From positions 34,901 to 98,900 of the forward strand of contig CAZUCC010000007.1 of the NCBI GenBank assembly GCA_964619065.1: a DNA stretch of 64,000 nucleotides, written 5' to 3'. Of the stretch, positions 43,860-52,902 are shown one piece after another (position 1 is the stretch's first letter; the number at the start of each line of letters is the position of its first letter). The position numbers and the translations under genes were made by a program. This stretch comes from JANXUC01 sp964619065 (GTDB lineage: Bacteria; Acidobacteriota; Terriglobia; Terriglobales; Acidobacteriaceae). The notes below the pieces were generated by a model that was given only the letters and a program-made list of their open reading frames with translations, did not search any database and was not told where the DNA came from.

Positions 43860-43912
43860 GGACCACCGTAACGAGGGGGAGGGACGCCGAAACACTTGGA
43901 TCAGGGGGAAAC

Positions 43913-45586
43913 ATGAACTCGACTGCTCACAGAAACACCATCAGACCGGTAATTTCCGTACTGGCGTGTGTGGCACTTGCCTTTGCGTCTCTTGCCCAGG
44001 CGCAAACTTATACCGCCATTTATAGCTATGGAAGCCAAACCGGCGACCCGAAAAGTCCCGTCACCAACGGGCTCATGGCCCAGGGCCGCGACGGCAACCT
44101 CTACACTACGACCTCTTTGGGCGGTTCCACCAACGGCGGAGCAGCTTTCAATATCACCACTTCCGGTTCCATAACCAAGCTGCTCGATTTCGCCTCCAAC
44201 GAAGGCGCAATTGGGGGCCTAGCTCTCGGATTCGATGGCAATTTCTACGGAACCACCTCCGGCGGCGGAACCTCCAATGCCGGTACGGTCTTCAAACTGA
44301 CGCCCGCCGGACTGCGTACCCCCCTATGGAACTTCACCAGCTTCAACGATGGCGCTATTCCCTCCTACGCTCCCTTGCAAGGGCAGGACGGCAACTTCTA
44401 CGGCGTAAATCCTGACAACCGTAACGGGGACTATGGCCTCATCTACAAGATAACTTCGAAGGGCGTGCTCACTGTGCGCGGAGACTTTGCTTCGACAAAC
44501 GGCAACAACCCGAATCTTCCGGTGCAGGGCATGGATGGCAACTTCTACGGAACGACTCGATTCGGCGGAATCAACGGCACCGGTTGCACGATCGGCTGCG
44601 GCGTTGTTTATAAGATGGCTTCGAGCGGAAAGATCACGGTGCTGCACAATTTCGCAGGTTATCCCAACGATGGTTCGCTCCCCGTAGGCGTCCTGGTGCA
44701 GGCCAATGATGGCACTCTCTATGGAACCGCTTACCAAGGCGGCGCCAACAATCAGGGAATCGTCTTCAAGATCACGACTGGGGGCGCCTACACGCTCCTG
44801 TACAGCTTTAACGACGTCGCGGGCAGTGACGCCGCCCATCCTTGGGTAGGCCTCGCATTAGGAACCGACGGCAATCTCTACGGCACTGCGCAGGGTGGAA
44901 AACACAATGCCGGTGCGCTGTTCAAGATCACACCTGCGGGAACGGAATCCGTTCTCCACGACTTCTGCTCCTCGTCCGGATGCGCGGATGGGTTCTTCCC
45001 GCAAACGCCCATCCTGCAACACACGAACGGGAAGTTTTACGGCAGCGTTGAGTCGGGCGGGGCGGGCGGACTCAATGGTGGAGTTTTCTACAGTCTCAAC
45101 ATGGGCCTGCAGCCATTCGCCGGTCTTGTTACGTGGCAAGGAGTTGCTGGTAAAACCGTCGAGATCCTCGGCCAGGGATTCACGGGAACGAGCAAGGTAT
45201 CGTTCAACGGGATCAACGCCACTTTCTCCGTCGTTTCTGACACGTACCTTACGGCGACTGTACCCGCTGCCGCGGCGACAGGATTTATCACTGTCACGAC
45301 CCCATCCGCAACGCTGACCAGCAACCGCGCATACCGGGTGACGCCCAAGATTGTGAGCTTCAACCCAACGAGTGGCCTGGTGGGAGCGGCCGTCACGATT
45401 ACGGGTACGGGCTTCACTGGCGCAACCAAAGTGGCTTTCGGCGGAGTGAACGCCCCTGGATTCACAGTGAACTCAGGCACGCAAATCACGGCCACGGTTC
45501 CGGTCGGCGCCAAGACGGGCAAGATTCAAGTCACAACCCCGGGAGGAGCAGCAAGCAGCGCGGCTAACTTCACTGTTCTGCCGTAG
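43913..45586 (+). CDS. Secreted TIGR03803-repeat protein with two IPT/TIG domains
   Basis: A 557-residue exported protein. The ATG at 43913 (AGGGGG 4 bases upstream) opens a signal peptide ending LAQAQ; the frame runs 25 codons further upstream. About seven copies of the 'Gloeo_Verruco' repeat follow, each like GxDGNLYGTTxxGG...GxxFKITxxGxxTxLxxF, presumably a beta-propeller. From residue about 385 come two IPT/TIG immunoglobulin-like domains (VEILGQGFTGTSKVSFNG; VTITGTGFTGATKVAFGG). Likely cell-surface or secreted, ligand unknown. It ends in a strong hairpin. Confidence 0.9.
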   Translation: MNSTAHRNTIRPVISVLACVALAFASLAQAQTYTAIYSYGSQTGDPKSPVTNGLMAQGRDGNLYTTTSLGGSTNGGAAFNITTSGSITKLLDFASNEGAIGGLALGFDGNFYGTTSGGGTSNAGTVFKLTPAGLRTPLWNFTSFNDGAIPSYAPLQGQDGNFYGVNPDNRNGDYGLIYKITSKGVLTVRGDFASTNGNNPNLPVQGMDGNFYGTTRFGGINGTGCTIGCGVVYKMASSGKITVLHNFAGYPNDGSLPVGVLVQANDGTLYGTAYQGGANNQGIVFKITTGGAYTLLYSFNDVAGSDAAHPWVGLALGTDGNLYGTAQGGKHNAGALFKITPAGTESVLHDFCSSSGCADGFFPQTPILQHTNGKFYGSVESGGAGGLNGGVFYSLNMGLQPFAGLVTWQGVAGKTVEILGQGFTGTSKVSFNGINATFSVVSDTYLTATVPAAAATGFITVTTPSATLTSNRAYRVTPKIVSFNPTSGLVGAAVTITGTGFTGATKVAFGGVNAPGFTVNSGTQITATVPVGAKTGKIQVTTPGGAASSAANFTVLP

Positions 45587-45595
45587 CGAGCTAGC

Positions 45596-45632
45596 GCGGA
45601 AAGGCCAACTTTGAAGAAGCTGGCCTTTCCGC
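45596..45632 (+). terminator. Hairpin after the TIGR03803 gene
   Basis: GCGGAAAGGCCA and TGGCCTTTCCGC pair perfectly around a 13-base loop, 10 bases after the stop. No T-run. Confidence 0.6.
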
Positions 45633-45643
45633 AGAAGCCATCT

Positions 45644-45775
45644 CCGGATGGCATAACGCACATTCTCCAGGCGCTGTGCTGTGGTGATGCCGTGGGCATG
45701 AGTTATGGGCATAATTCAAATCCCTTGCAGGTCGTTCATTGTAGATCGTCGATTTGTTTTGTACGAGACTCGGCG
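45644..45775 (-). pseudogene. Decayed copy of the aminotransferase 5' end (right direct repeat)
   Basis: On the minus strand an ATG at 45712 reads MPITHAHGITTAQRLENVRY, nearly the first 20 residues of the aminotransferase at 37167-38378 (MPMTHAHDITAAQRLENVRY). Similarity covers the leader as well (132 bp in all, about 90% identical) and stops after roughly 23 codons, so no protein domain is encoded. Most differences are G-to-A or C-to-T changes in this copy. Confidence 0.85.
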
Positions 45776-45823
45776 AGTGTGGCAGCGCTTCATCGCTGAA
45801 ATTTGGAGCTGACGAATCCCAAA

Positions 45824-46351
45824 CTATTGCTGTGGAATATTTGTATCGTGGGCATTTGCGCCAGAGGGCGTGGTTTCGGCGTGCGAGGTCATTGCGCTCT
45901 CCGGATTGAGCAATCGGTCATTGCTCGGTCCGAGGCCGAGCTTAATCAGCGCGCGGGAATCGGGAACTACTTTGGACTGCCAGCCGTTAGCGACCTGGTA
46001 GCGGCGTAGAGCTTCTTGAGTCTTAACGTCCCAGGCGCCCGTGGGCTCGCCCTCCAGATAGTGGGAGCGTATGAGAGCTTCCTGAATTTGCTGAGTACGC
46101 CGGGCATCGACTTTCTGTTGACCGCGGCGGCGCCAGTTGCGGCTATGACGGGACCGCCGCCCACGACGCTTGGGACCCGACTTGGACGAGGCCGGCTGAG
46201 CCGATGGGGGTTTGGAGGGCTGGGCTGACGGTCGCTGCGTCGTGCGCCGTTGAGGGGTCGTCGCCATCAGCCATTCAGGAACGGCCAGCAGCAACATCGC
46301 AAGAACCAGGGCTCCAAGAATGGAGTTCCTATGACGCAAAGCTCCTCGCAA
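45824..46351 (-). CDS. Exported peptidoglycan-binding protein
   Basis: A 175-residue protein. Residues 1-30 hold a hydrophobic export signal (ILGALVLAMLLLAVPEWLMA). A strongly basic, Pro/Ser/Arg-rich linker follows (residues 32-80). Residues about 85-140 look like a PG_binding_1 domain: ALIRSHYLEGEPTGAWDVKT, then ALRRYQVANGWQ and LIKLGLGP. The domain binds the peptidoglycan stem or glycan. No catalytic domain accompanies it. It lies divergent from nothing obvious and upstream of no operon partner. Confidence 0.82.
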   Translation of the reverse strand: MRGALRHRNSILGALVLAMLLLAVPEWLMATTPQRRTTQRPSAQPSKPPSAQPASSKSGPKRRGRRSRHSRNWRRRGQQKVDARRTQQIQEALIRSHYLEGEPTGAWDVKTQEALRRYQVANGWQSKVVPDSRALIKLGLGPSNDRLLNPESAMTSHAETTPSGANAHDTNIPQQ

Positions 46352-46493
46352 TCGAATTCCTCGCTCGGCTCGAACCCGAAGACTGTACAGGAAAAAGATT
46401 CCCCGCTACAACCGCGCCCAAACGCAAATGGGCTGGAACTGCAATCCTGACCTATTCTAGGACGCAGTACCAGCCCCCGCGAGTTGGCTGGGG

Positions 46494-48068
46494 TTACGGA
46501 AGTGTATTGCCCAAAAGCACAGTGGAACTGTCGCGGCCGCGCGGCTTCACCAAAAAGACGACGTCCTGCCCGCTCTTCAGGCCGGACTCCACGCGGCGAA
46601 ACTCAGCTTCGTTATTCACGGGCTGCTTGTTAATTTCCAGGATGATATCGCCACGACTCAAACCCACATCTTCCGCGAAAGAGCTTTGCTTCACATCTTG
46701 AACAATTACGCCCTTGCCCGACGGCACATCCATGCGCTCGGCAAGATCCTGGGTTAAAGGTTTCACGGTTACGCCCAGCTTACTTTCCTTGGGCTGCGCG
46801 TCCTCGCCGTTGTCATCCTCTTCGCCCAGACGTGCCGCAAAGAGTTTGGAGCGGTCGGCAATCGTCACTGAGGTGTCCGCAGGCTTGCCATTGCGCATGT
46901 ACCCGAGTTTGGCCTTACTGCCCGGTTTGCGGGAGGCGATTTCCGACACGAGTTCGTCGCCGTTACCAACTTTCTTCCCGTCAACGGCGGTGATCGTATC
47001 GCCAACTTTCAAACCCGCCTGCTCCGCCGGACTGCCGGCCACGACATCGGAAATGGTTACGCCTTCGCCATACACTCGTGAAACTGCTGGTGAGGGTTGC
47101 GCCGAGAACTGTACGCCGATGGAACCACGCGTGACTTTGTGTTCTGGTCCAATCAACTGGTTGTAGACCTGCGCAATGGTGTTGGAAGGCATGGCAAATC
47201 CAACGCCGGCGTAGGAACTGGTCTCCGTGTAGATGGCGGTATTGATCCCGATAATCTCGCCTGTCATATTCACCAGCGGTCCACCGGAGTTTCCCGGGTT
47301 GATGGCGGCGTCGGTCTGAATGAACGTCTGAAACTGGCGGCCGGGAACGATGTTGCGACCCTTGGCGGAAATAATGCCCGCCGTTACGGTTTCCGATAAG
47401 CCAAAGGGACTGCCGATGGCGAGCACCCAGTCGCCTACCTGGACAGAATCAGAGTTGCCCAGTTTTGCCACCGGTAAGGCGTGATCGCTCTCAATCTTGA
47501 TGACAGCAAGATCCGTCTCCTGATCCATGCCGATCACCTTCGCGTCGTGTTGCACGCCCGCAGGATCGTCCATGAGGTGTACGCGCACGCGGTCTGCCTT
47601 TTCCACCACGTGGCGGTTGGTCAAGATGTAGCCCTTGGAATCGACGAGAACGCCGGAACCAAGGGAACGTTGGCGGATGGGGCCCGCATCCGGGCCGCCT
47701 TGGCCACCCTGGCCACCGAAAAAGCGGTCAAAGAAGTCGTCAAAAGGGCTGCCTTGGCCGTCGTCGTCGCCTCCCGGGGCGCGCCGCGTGCGCGCATGCG
47801 GAGTCTTGATGGTCGACTCGGTATTAATATTCACCACAGTCGGTTCGAGCTGCTTCGAGATCTGCGAAAACGCATTCGAAAGCTGTTGCGGGGCGGGAAT
47901 CGTCAGCGGGGTTGCATCCCCCGACTTGATGTTCTCCTTGCCCTTCACATTTGCGGAAATCACCGTGCCGATCAGGATACCCACGGCCAACGTAGCCGCA
48001 ATCGTGACTGAGTAGGCCAGGCGATTTGCCTTGAGCCGTGACCAAAAAGCGCCTTGAAGCGCGTCCAT
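46494..48068 (-). CDS. Periplasmic serine protease DegP/HtrA family
   Basis: A 524-residue Do-like protease and chaperone. The ATG at 48068 is chosen for GGAGGAAA upstream; two earlier ATGs in frame are less supported. Residues 12-39 form a membrane anchor or uncleaved signal. The catalytic triad is H153 (TNRHVV), D186 (TDLAVI) and S261 (NPGNSGGPL). Two PDZ domains follow (about 300-400 and 425-520). A Gly/Asp-rich low-complexity loop lies at 99-130, the LA-loop region. On the minus strand a TATAAT sits at 48108-48103, 35 bases before the start. Confidence 0.95.
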   Translation of the reverse strand: MDALQGAFWSRLKANRLAYSVTIAATLAVGILIGTVISANVKGKENIKSGDATPLTIPAPQQLSNAFSQISKQLEPTVVNINTESTIKTPHARTRRAPGGDDDGQGSPFDDFFDRFFGGQGGQGGPDAGPIRQRSLGSGVLVDSKGYILTNRHVVEKADRVRVHLMDDPAGVQHDAKVIGMDQETDLAVIKIESDHALPVAKLGNSDSVQVGDWVLAIGSPFGLSETVTAGIISAKGRNIVPGRQFQTFIQTDAAINPGNSGGPLVNMTGEIIGINTAIYTETSSYAGVGFAMPSNTIAQVYNQLIGPEHKVTRGSIGVQFSAQPSPAVSRVYGEGVTISDVVAGSPAEQAGLKVGDTITAVDGKKVGNGDELVSEIASRKPGSKAKLGYMRNGKPADTSVTIADRSKLFAARLGEEDDNGEDAQPKESKLGVTVKPLTQDLAERMDVPSGKGVIVQDVKQSSFAEDVGLSRGDIILEINKQPVNNEAEFRRVESGLKSGQDVVFLVKPRGRDSSTVLLGNTLP

Positions 48069-48190
48069 AAGTGACTTTCCTCCAGATACTTCCAAAGTGT
48101 TCATTATACCGCTGGCGGCGGAATCCAGCTTCGGTCCGCGCTGGCGTGCTGTTAGCTTAGACGCAGCAAAGGCCAAAATCGTTTTCCCCG

Positions 48191-48502
48191 CTACATTTTG
48201 AACGCAAAAGCCGCGCAGAAGAAACCTGTATAGGCGGCGATCCCCATAAGCAAACCCACCGTCGCCACTGCGAGAAGAGTTACGTAGCTGAACCTACCGC
48301 GAGAACCGGCAAAACCGACAAGCACCGAACCAAGCATCTGTGCGAACACCAAAGTGCTAAAAATGGCTGCGGGCCAAAGGGCGGCATGCGCGAAGGAGGG
48401 CGTAATGACGAGATACGCAAACAACGGCAAGAAGGCTGCGGCCGGAACCATCGCCAGAGGAGCACCGGTCAAGAACACCTTATCGCGCCGCTCCCAATCC
48501 AT
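48191..48502 (-). CDS. Small membrane protein, unknown
   Basis: About 103 residues (ATG 48502, or 48508 two codons earlier). After a polar start MDWERRDKVFLTG it has three hydrophobic segments: LAMVPAAAFLPLFAYLVI, ALWPAAIFSTLVFAQMLG and VTLLAVATVGLLMGIAAYTG. No domain recognised. It lies upstream of degP on the same strand (about 120 bp) and divergent from the outer-membrane protein at 48680. Confidence 0.6.
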   Translation of the reverse strand: MDWERRDKVFLTGAPLAMVPAAAFLPLFAYLVITPSFAHAALWPAAIFSTLVFAQMLGSVLVGFAGSRGRFSYVTLLAVATVGLLMGIAAYTGFFCAAFAFKM

Positions 48503-48679
48503 AACCATGAGTTTACGTCGCCACCTTGCGGGTTGGAAGATCGGGCACCAATGGCGCTTCTTCAGGATGGCAGGAGCCACGCAACTGAATTCAGAAGTTT
48601 CCTAACTTTTTCGCGCATGCTCGGTCTAAGGGTTGCGGGTTGCACAGCTCCAAGGAATCTACTCGACGGAACAAGACAG

Positions 48680-51100
48680 ATGACCACAAGTACTTGGATC
48701 GAGTGGAACAAGACGTCAAAACTGGCGCTGATCGTGCTCCTGCTGATAGCGCCTGCCCACGCGAAGAAGAACGAGCCTCAGTCGGATTCCCACAGATCTG
48801 CTTTCGCAGGGCTGCACATCCCGCACCTCGATCAGACACCGGGGATCAACGACTTCCTGGGCATGCAACCTTCGGAGGCCGTGGCGGGCAAGATGCTCAA
48901 GGTGGAAGGGTTTCAGCAGCGGGACCCCAAAGACGGCGCGCCTGTCTCGCAAAAAACCGAAGCCTATCTAGGATACACCGACAAGAATCTTTACGTGATT
49001 GCCCTGTGCTTCGATTCCGAACTGCGGAACATTCGTGCCCGGCTTTCGCGCCGTGAAGCTATCAACGACGACGACCAGTTCGGCTTTGTTCTTGATACTT
49101 TCCACGACAAGAAACACGCCGTATTTTTTTATTTAAACCCGCTGGGGGTGCAACAGGATGGCATCTGGGATGAGAATTCGGACCCGGATTTTTCCTTTGA
49201 CATGGTGTGGAAATCGGACGCCGAGCTGACGCCGAAAGGTTATGTGGTGTGGTTTGAAGTTCCGTTCAAGTCATTACGCTTCTCTCCACAAGAAAACCAG
49301 ACGTGGGGGATTTTCTTCGAGCGTGACATTCGCCGCAACAATGAATTTGCATTTTATCCGCACATTTCCAGCAATGCGCAGGGCTTCCTGAGCCAGGAAA
49401 CGCAGATGGACGGCATACAGAAGATTTCTCCAGGACGGAACCTGCAGTTCATCCCCTATGCGTCGGTGCGCGCTTTCCGCGAACTCGACGACCGGGACCC
49501 GAACCAGCCGCACTTCCATGGTAAGCACATCGAGCCACGTCTCGGTCTCGATGCGAAGGGAGTGATCAAGGACGCGCTTGTGCTCGACGCCACGGTGAAT
49601 CCCGACTTCGCGCAAGTAGAATCCGACGACCCCCAGATCACGACCAACCAGCGCTTTGAGGTCTTCTTTCCCGAGAAGCGTCCGTTTTTTCTGGAGAACT
49701 CAACGTTCTTCAATACACCGATCAATCTGGTGTTCACGCGCCGCATCATCGATCCGGACTACGGAGTGCGTCTAACGGGCAAAGTAGGACCGTGGGCGAT
49801 TGGTGGGCTCTTCGCGAATGACAAGTCGCCTGGCAAAAGTGTGCCATCTACGGATCCCCTGGCGGGCGCCAAAGCAAACTTCGGGATTGTTCGAATCAGT
49901 CATGACATTGGCAAGGAATCCTCTATTGGCTTGATCTACACGGACCGCGAGTTGCGCACGGCCAATCCGGCAGTGACTCTGTGCACGGATGATCCTTGCA
50001 TCATTGGGGCGAACCGGATCGGCGGCATTGATGGAAAGTTCAAGATCACCTCGAAATTCAGCGTTATGGCACAGGCGGTCACCGGTTATACGAAATTCAA
50101 TGATGGCACGCACAAGGGTGGACCGGCTTACAGAGTGTATGAGGAATATAGTTCTCGAAACTGGGAGCACAATGCGTTGTATATCGACAACGCGGAAAAC
50201 TTTGAGACCGCAACTGGATTTTTCCAGCGCCCAGACATCCGGCGCTTCAGCATGTTCAATTTGCGGCGCTTTCGCACCGAAAAGAAATGGTTGCAGTGGC
50301 ACGGACCGGGGTTATTCACCATCAACAACTGGGATCACACGGGTACGCGATTAGACTGGTTCGCGAACTCGAACTATCGCTTCATCTTGCCACGGCAGAG
50401 TGATTTCGGATTCTTCGGCAATATCAGCCACGAGCGGTTGCGTCCCAAGGACTATATCGCACTACTCACGAACCGGGATTATGCGCACAATACCCGCGGC
50501 TTCTTTTTCGACTTTGGATATTTCAAGCTTCTCTCCCTTGGTGGTGAACTGGGCTGGGGACGGTCAACAAATTTCGACACGGAATTGCCCGTGCTGGTCA
50601 ACTCGCAACCGGTGTGCCCTAATGAAATTTCTCAGGATCCTAACACCTGCCCTCCGCGACTGGCCAAATCGAATTACGCGCAGATTTTTTCCACCGTTCG
50701 TCCGATCAAAGGACTGACGATTGATACCTCCTACTTGCTCTCGCGGCTGCTTGACGAGAACAACGGTCACAGTGTGTTTAACAACCATATCTTCCGCTCG
50801 AAGTGGAATTACCAGTTTAGTCGTGAATTTTCGCTGCGCCTCATCGGGCAGTACTCTACGGTTTTGGCAAACCCCCTTAACACTTCCCTACAGACGACGA
50901 AGAGCTTCAACGCGGACGTTCTCTTTACCTACCTGGTCCATCCGGGGACAGCTGTGTACGTGGGTTACAACAGCAACTTGCAAAATCTAGACCCGGCGCT
51001 CGGGCTGGATCCGAACGGGAATATTAACCGCACTCGCGATCACTTCATTAACGACGGGCGGCAGTTCTTTGTGAAGATTTCGTATTTGTTCCGGTATTAG
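48680..51100 (+). CDS. CBM9-like/DUF5916 outer-membrane protein
   Basis: An 806-residue protein. The ATG at 48680 gives a signal peptide (KLALIVLLLIAPAHA); the frame is open for 98 codons upstream without sense. Residues about 45-230 resemble the family 9 carbohydrate-binding fold (TEAYLGYTDKNLYVIALCFD, then DDDQFGFVLDTFHDKKHAVFF). The remainder is the DUF5916 beta barrel, with VNPDFAQVESDDPQITTNQRFEV-type block (NPDFAQVESD, RFEVFFPEKRPFFLEN) and a C-terminal aromatic end SYLFRY. The family is widespread in Acidobacteria and Bacteroidetes; the substrate is unknown, possibly glycans or peptides. Confidence 0.9.
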   Translation: MTTSTWIEWNKTSKLALIVLLLIAPAHAKKNEPQSDSHRSAFAGLHIPHLDQTPGINDFLGMQPSEAVAGKMLKVEGFQQRDPKDGAPVSQKTEAYLGYTDKNLYVIALCFDSELRNIRARLSRREAINDDDQFGFVLDTFHDKKHAVFFYLNPLGVQQDGIWDENSDPDFSFDMVWKSDAELTPKGYVVWFEVPFKSLRFSPQENQTWGIFFERDIRRNNEFAFYPHISSNAQGFLSQETQMDGIQKISPGRNLQFIPYASVRAFRELDDRDPNQPHFHGKHIEPRLGLDAKGVIKDALVLDATVNPDFAQVESDDPQITTNQRFEVFFPEKRPFFLENSTFFNTPINLVFTRRIIDPDYGVRLTGKVGPWAIGGLFANDKSPGKSVPSTDPLAGAKANFGIVRISHDIGKESSIGLIYTDRELRTANPAVTLCTDDPCIIGANRIGGIDGKFKITSKFSVMAQAVTGYTKFNDGTHKGGPAYRVYEEYSSRNWEHNALYIDNAENFETATGFFQRPDIRRFSMFNLRRFRTEKKWLQWHGPGLFTINNWDHTGTRLDWFANSNYRFILPRQSDFGFFGNISHERLRPKDYIALLTNRDYAHNTRGFFFDFGYFKLLSLGGELGWGRSTNFDTELPVLVNSQPVCPNEISQDPNTCPPRLAKSNYAQIFSTVRPIKGLTIDTSYLLSRLLDENNGHSVFNNHIFRSKWNYQFSREFSLRLIGQYSTVLANPLNTSLQTTKSFNADVLFTYLVHPGTAVYVGYNSNLQNLDPALGLDPNGNINRTRDHFINDGRQFFVKISYLFRY

Positions 51101-51156
51101 AGCAGTTTGCGTTTAAGCACTTGGCACTCATGTCCGCAAGAATTAAGACTTCAGCG

Positions 51157-52902
51157 TTAGTTCGCTTCATAAACTGTTCTTCCACCCACCACCGTGCGCA
51201 GGACTTTGGTCTCTAACAGCTTGGCGGGCGTTACACCCGTGATGTCGCGATCGAGCACGATGAAGTCGGCCAGCATTCCCGCAGCGATCTGCCCCTTATC
51301 TTTTTCCGAAAACTCTGCAAAGGCGGAGCCACGGGTGTAGGCTGCGATCGCGTCATCCATGCCGATCCGCTGCGCTGGGAAATATTCTTTCTTGCCGTCC
51401 TCGCTGCGCCGCGTCACTGCCGCGTACAAGCCCCGGAATGGAGAAATTGGTTCCACAGGAAAATCCGTGCCAAAGGCAAGTGGAACACCTATTCGCAAAA
51501 ACTCCTGCCACGCGTAAGAGTGCTCGGCGCGTTTCTCGCCCAGCCGCGCCTGCGCCCAATTCATATCGCTCAGCAAATGGCTGGGTTGCATGGATGCGAT
51601 GACCTTGAGTTCCTTGAAGCGTGCAAATTGATTCGGAGCCAGGACTTGCGCGTGTTCGATGCGCAGCCGGAAATCGGGCTTGAGTTTGGCATCCGGTTTC
51701 ATACTCTTCAGCGCTTCCGAGTAGGCATTCAGCGCCATTTCCACGCCGCGATCACCGATGGCATGGAAGCCGATCTGGAATCCGGCTTGCACTCGTTCCT
51801 TGGTCAGCGCGTTCAGTTTTTCTTGTTCGTATTGCGGCAATCCGGAATTGCCTGGATCATCGCTATAGGGAGCGAGCAAGGCTGCGGTGCGCGAACCCAG
51901 CGAACCATCCATGAAGCCTTTCAGCATGCCTGTGTGCAGCAGGTTGTCGTCATGGTTGTGCGCGGCTTGGCGAATTTTCAGCACTTCCACGGACTCCTCA
52001 AAGGGCAGCCACTCCGTGATGCGCAGAGTGAGCTTGCCTTCTTTCTCCAGCTCTTCGTAGATCAAAAAATCTTCCCAGTCGGAGTTGTCCTGCGCTGAAG
52101 TCACCCCCCGGCGGGCGGCCTCTTCAAGGGCGAGCAGAACGGCTCTCCGCCGCCCGGTATGATCCGGTTTCGGAATGACAGCTGTGACAGCATTCCGTGC
52201 TGTTTCCCGCAGAATCCCGGAAGGCTCTCCGCTCTCCAATCGGTCGATCTTGCCGCCTGCGGGATCTTTACTGGCCACAGTGATACTGGCCAGTTGCAAA
52301 GCTTTCGTATTCGCAACTGCGATGTGCCCATCCACTCGCACAAGGTAGACCGGGTTGCGGGTCGTAACCTCGTCCACATCCCACCGGGTCGGCAACTCCT
52401 TGACGGGCCATAGCGTGTGATCCCATCCCTGGCCGACAATCCACTCCCCGGGCTTGACCTGCTCAACTTTTTCCCTGATGCGCTGTCGGAACTCCTCCAG
52501 CGTCTTGACTCCGGTGAGATTAACCTGCAGTCTCTGGAATCCGCCGTCTGTCAGATGGAGATGAGCGTCGTTGAACCCCGGCATCACAAAGTGTCCAGCC
52601 AAGTCGATGATTTGCGTGGCCGGTCCCTTGTGCTTCATGAGATCGGCGGTCTTGCCGACGGCGAGAATCCGGTCTCCCTGAACAGCGATCGCATCCGCGC
52701 GTTGAATCTCATGAAACGACGATGCTCCAGGGACGCCCGTATACACATTGCCGTGGGTGAAGATCACATCCGCTTGCGGCACCGGCTTGCCTGCAACCTG
52801 ACCCTCGGCCCGCACACTGACCATCCACAAGAGAAACAGGAAAGCGCTTCGCTTTACTCGTTCCCACCGCACTCGTTCACGCCACGTTGTTTGGCATTTC
52901 AT
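51157..52902 (-). CDS. Exported amidohydrolase (YtcJ-like)
   Basis: A 581-residue metal-dependent hydrolase of the amidohydrolase 3 group. A signal peptide ends near residue 34. The metal site begins with H114-L-H116 in MPGFNDAHLHL; further conserved blocks are ERVQAGFQIGFHAIGDRGVE, RIEHAQVLAP and FGTDFPVEPISPF. Family members cleave C-N bonds in amides or cyclic imides; the substrate is unknown. Its ATG overlaps the stop of the M20 peptidase gene (ATGA), so the two are translationally coupled. Confidence 0.92.
   Translation of the reverse strand: MKCQTTWRERVRWERVKRSAFLFLLWMVSVRAEGQVAGKPVPQADVIFTHGNVYTGVPGASSFHEIQRADAIAVQGDRILAVGKTADLMKHKGPATQIIDLAGHFVMPGFNDAHLHLTDGGFQRLQVNLTGVKTLEEFRQRIREKVEQVKPGEWIVGQGWDHTLWPVKELPTRWDVDEVTTRNPVYLVRVDGHIAVANTKALQLASITVASKDPAGGKIDRLESGEPSGILRETARNAVTAVIPKPDHTGRRRAVLLALEEAARRGVTSAQDNSDWEDFLIYEELEKEGKLTLRITEWLPFEESVEVLKIRQAAHNHDDNLLHTGMLKGFMDGSLGSRTAALLAPYSDDPGNSGLPQYEQEKLNALTKERVQAGFQIGFHAIGDRGVEMALNAYSEALKSMKPDAKLKPDFRLRIEHAQVLAPNQFARFKELKVIASMQPSHLLSDMNWAQARLGEKRAEHSYAWQEFLRIGVPLAFGTDFPVEPISPFRGLYAAVTRRSEDGKKEYFPAQRIGMDDAIAAYTRGSAFAEFSEKDKGQIAAGMLADFIVLDRDITGVTPAKLLETKVLRTVVGGRTVYEAN

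Noticed and set aside
48386..48679. Upstream extension of the DUF5916 gene frame
   Set aside because: The 98 extra codons overlap the start of the divergent membrane-protein gene and would bury the signal peptide that begins at 48680.
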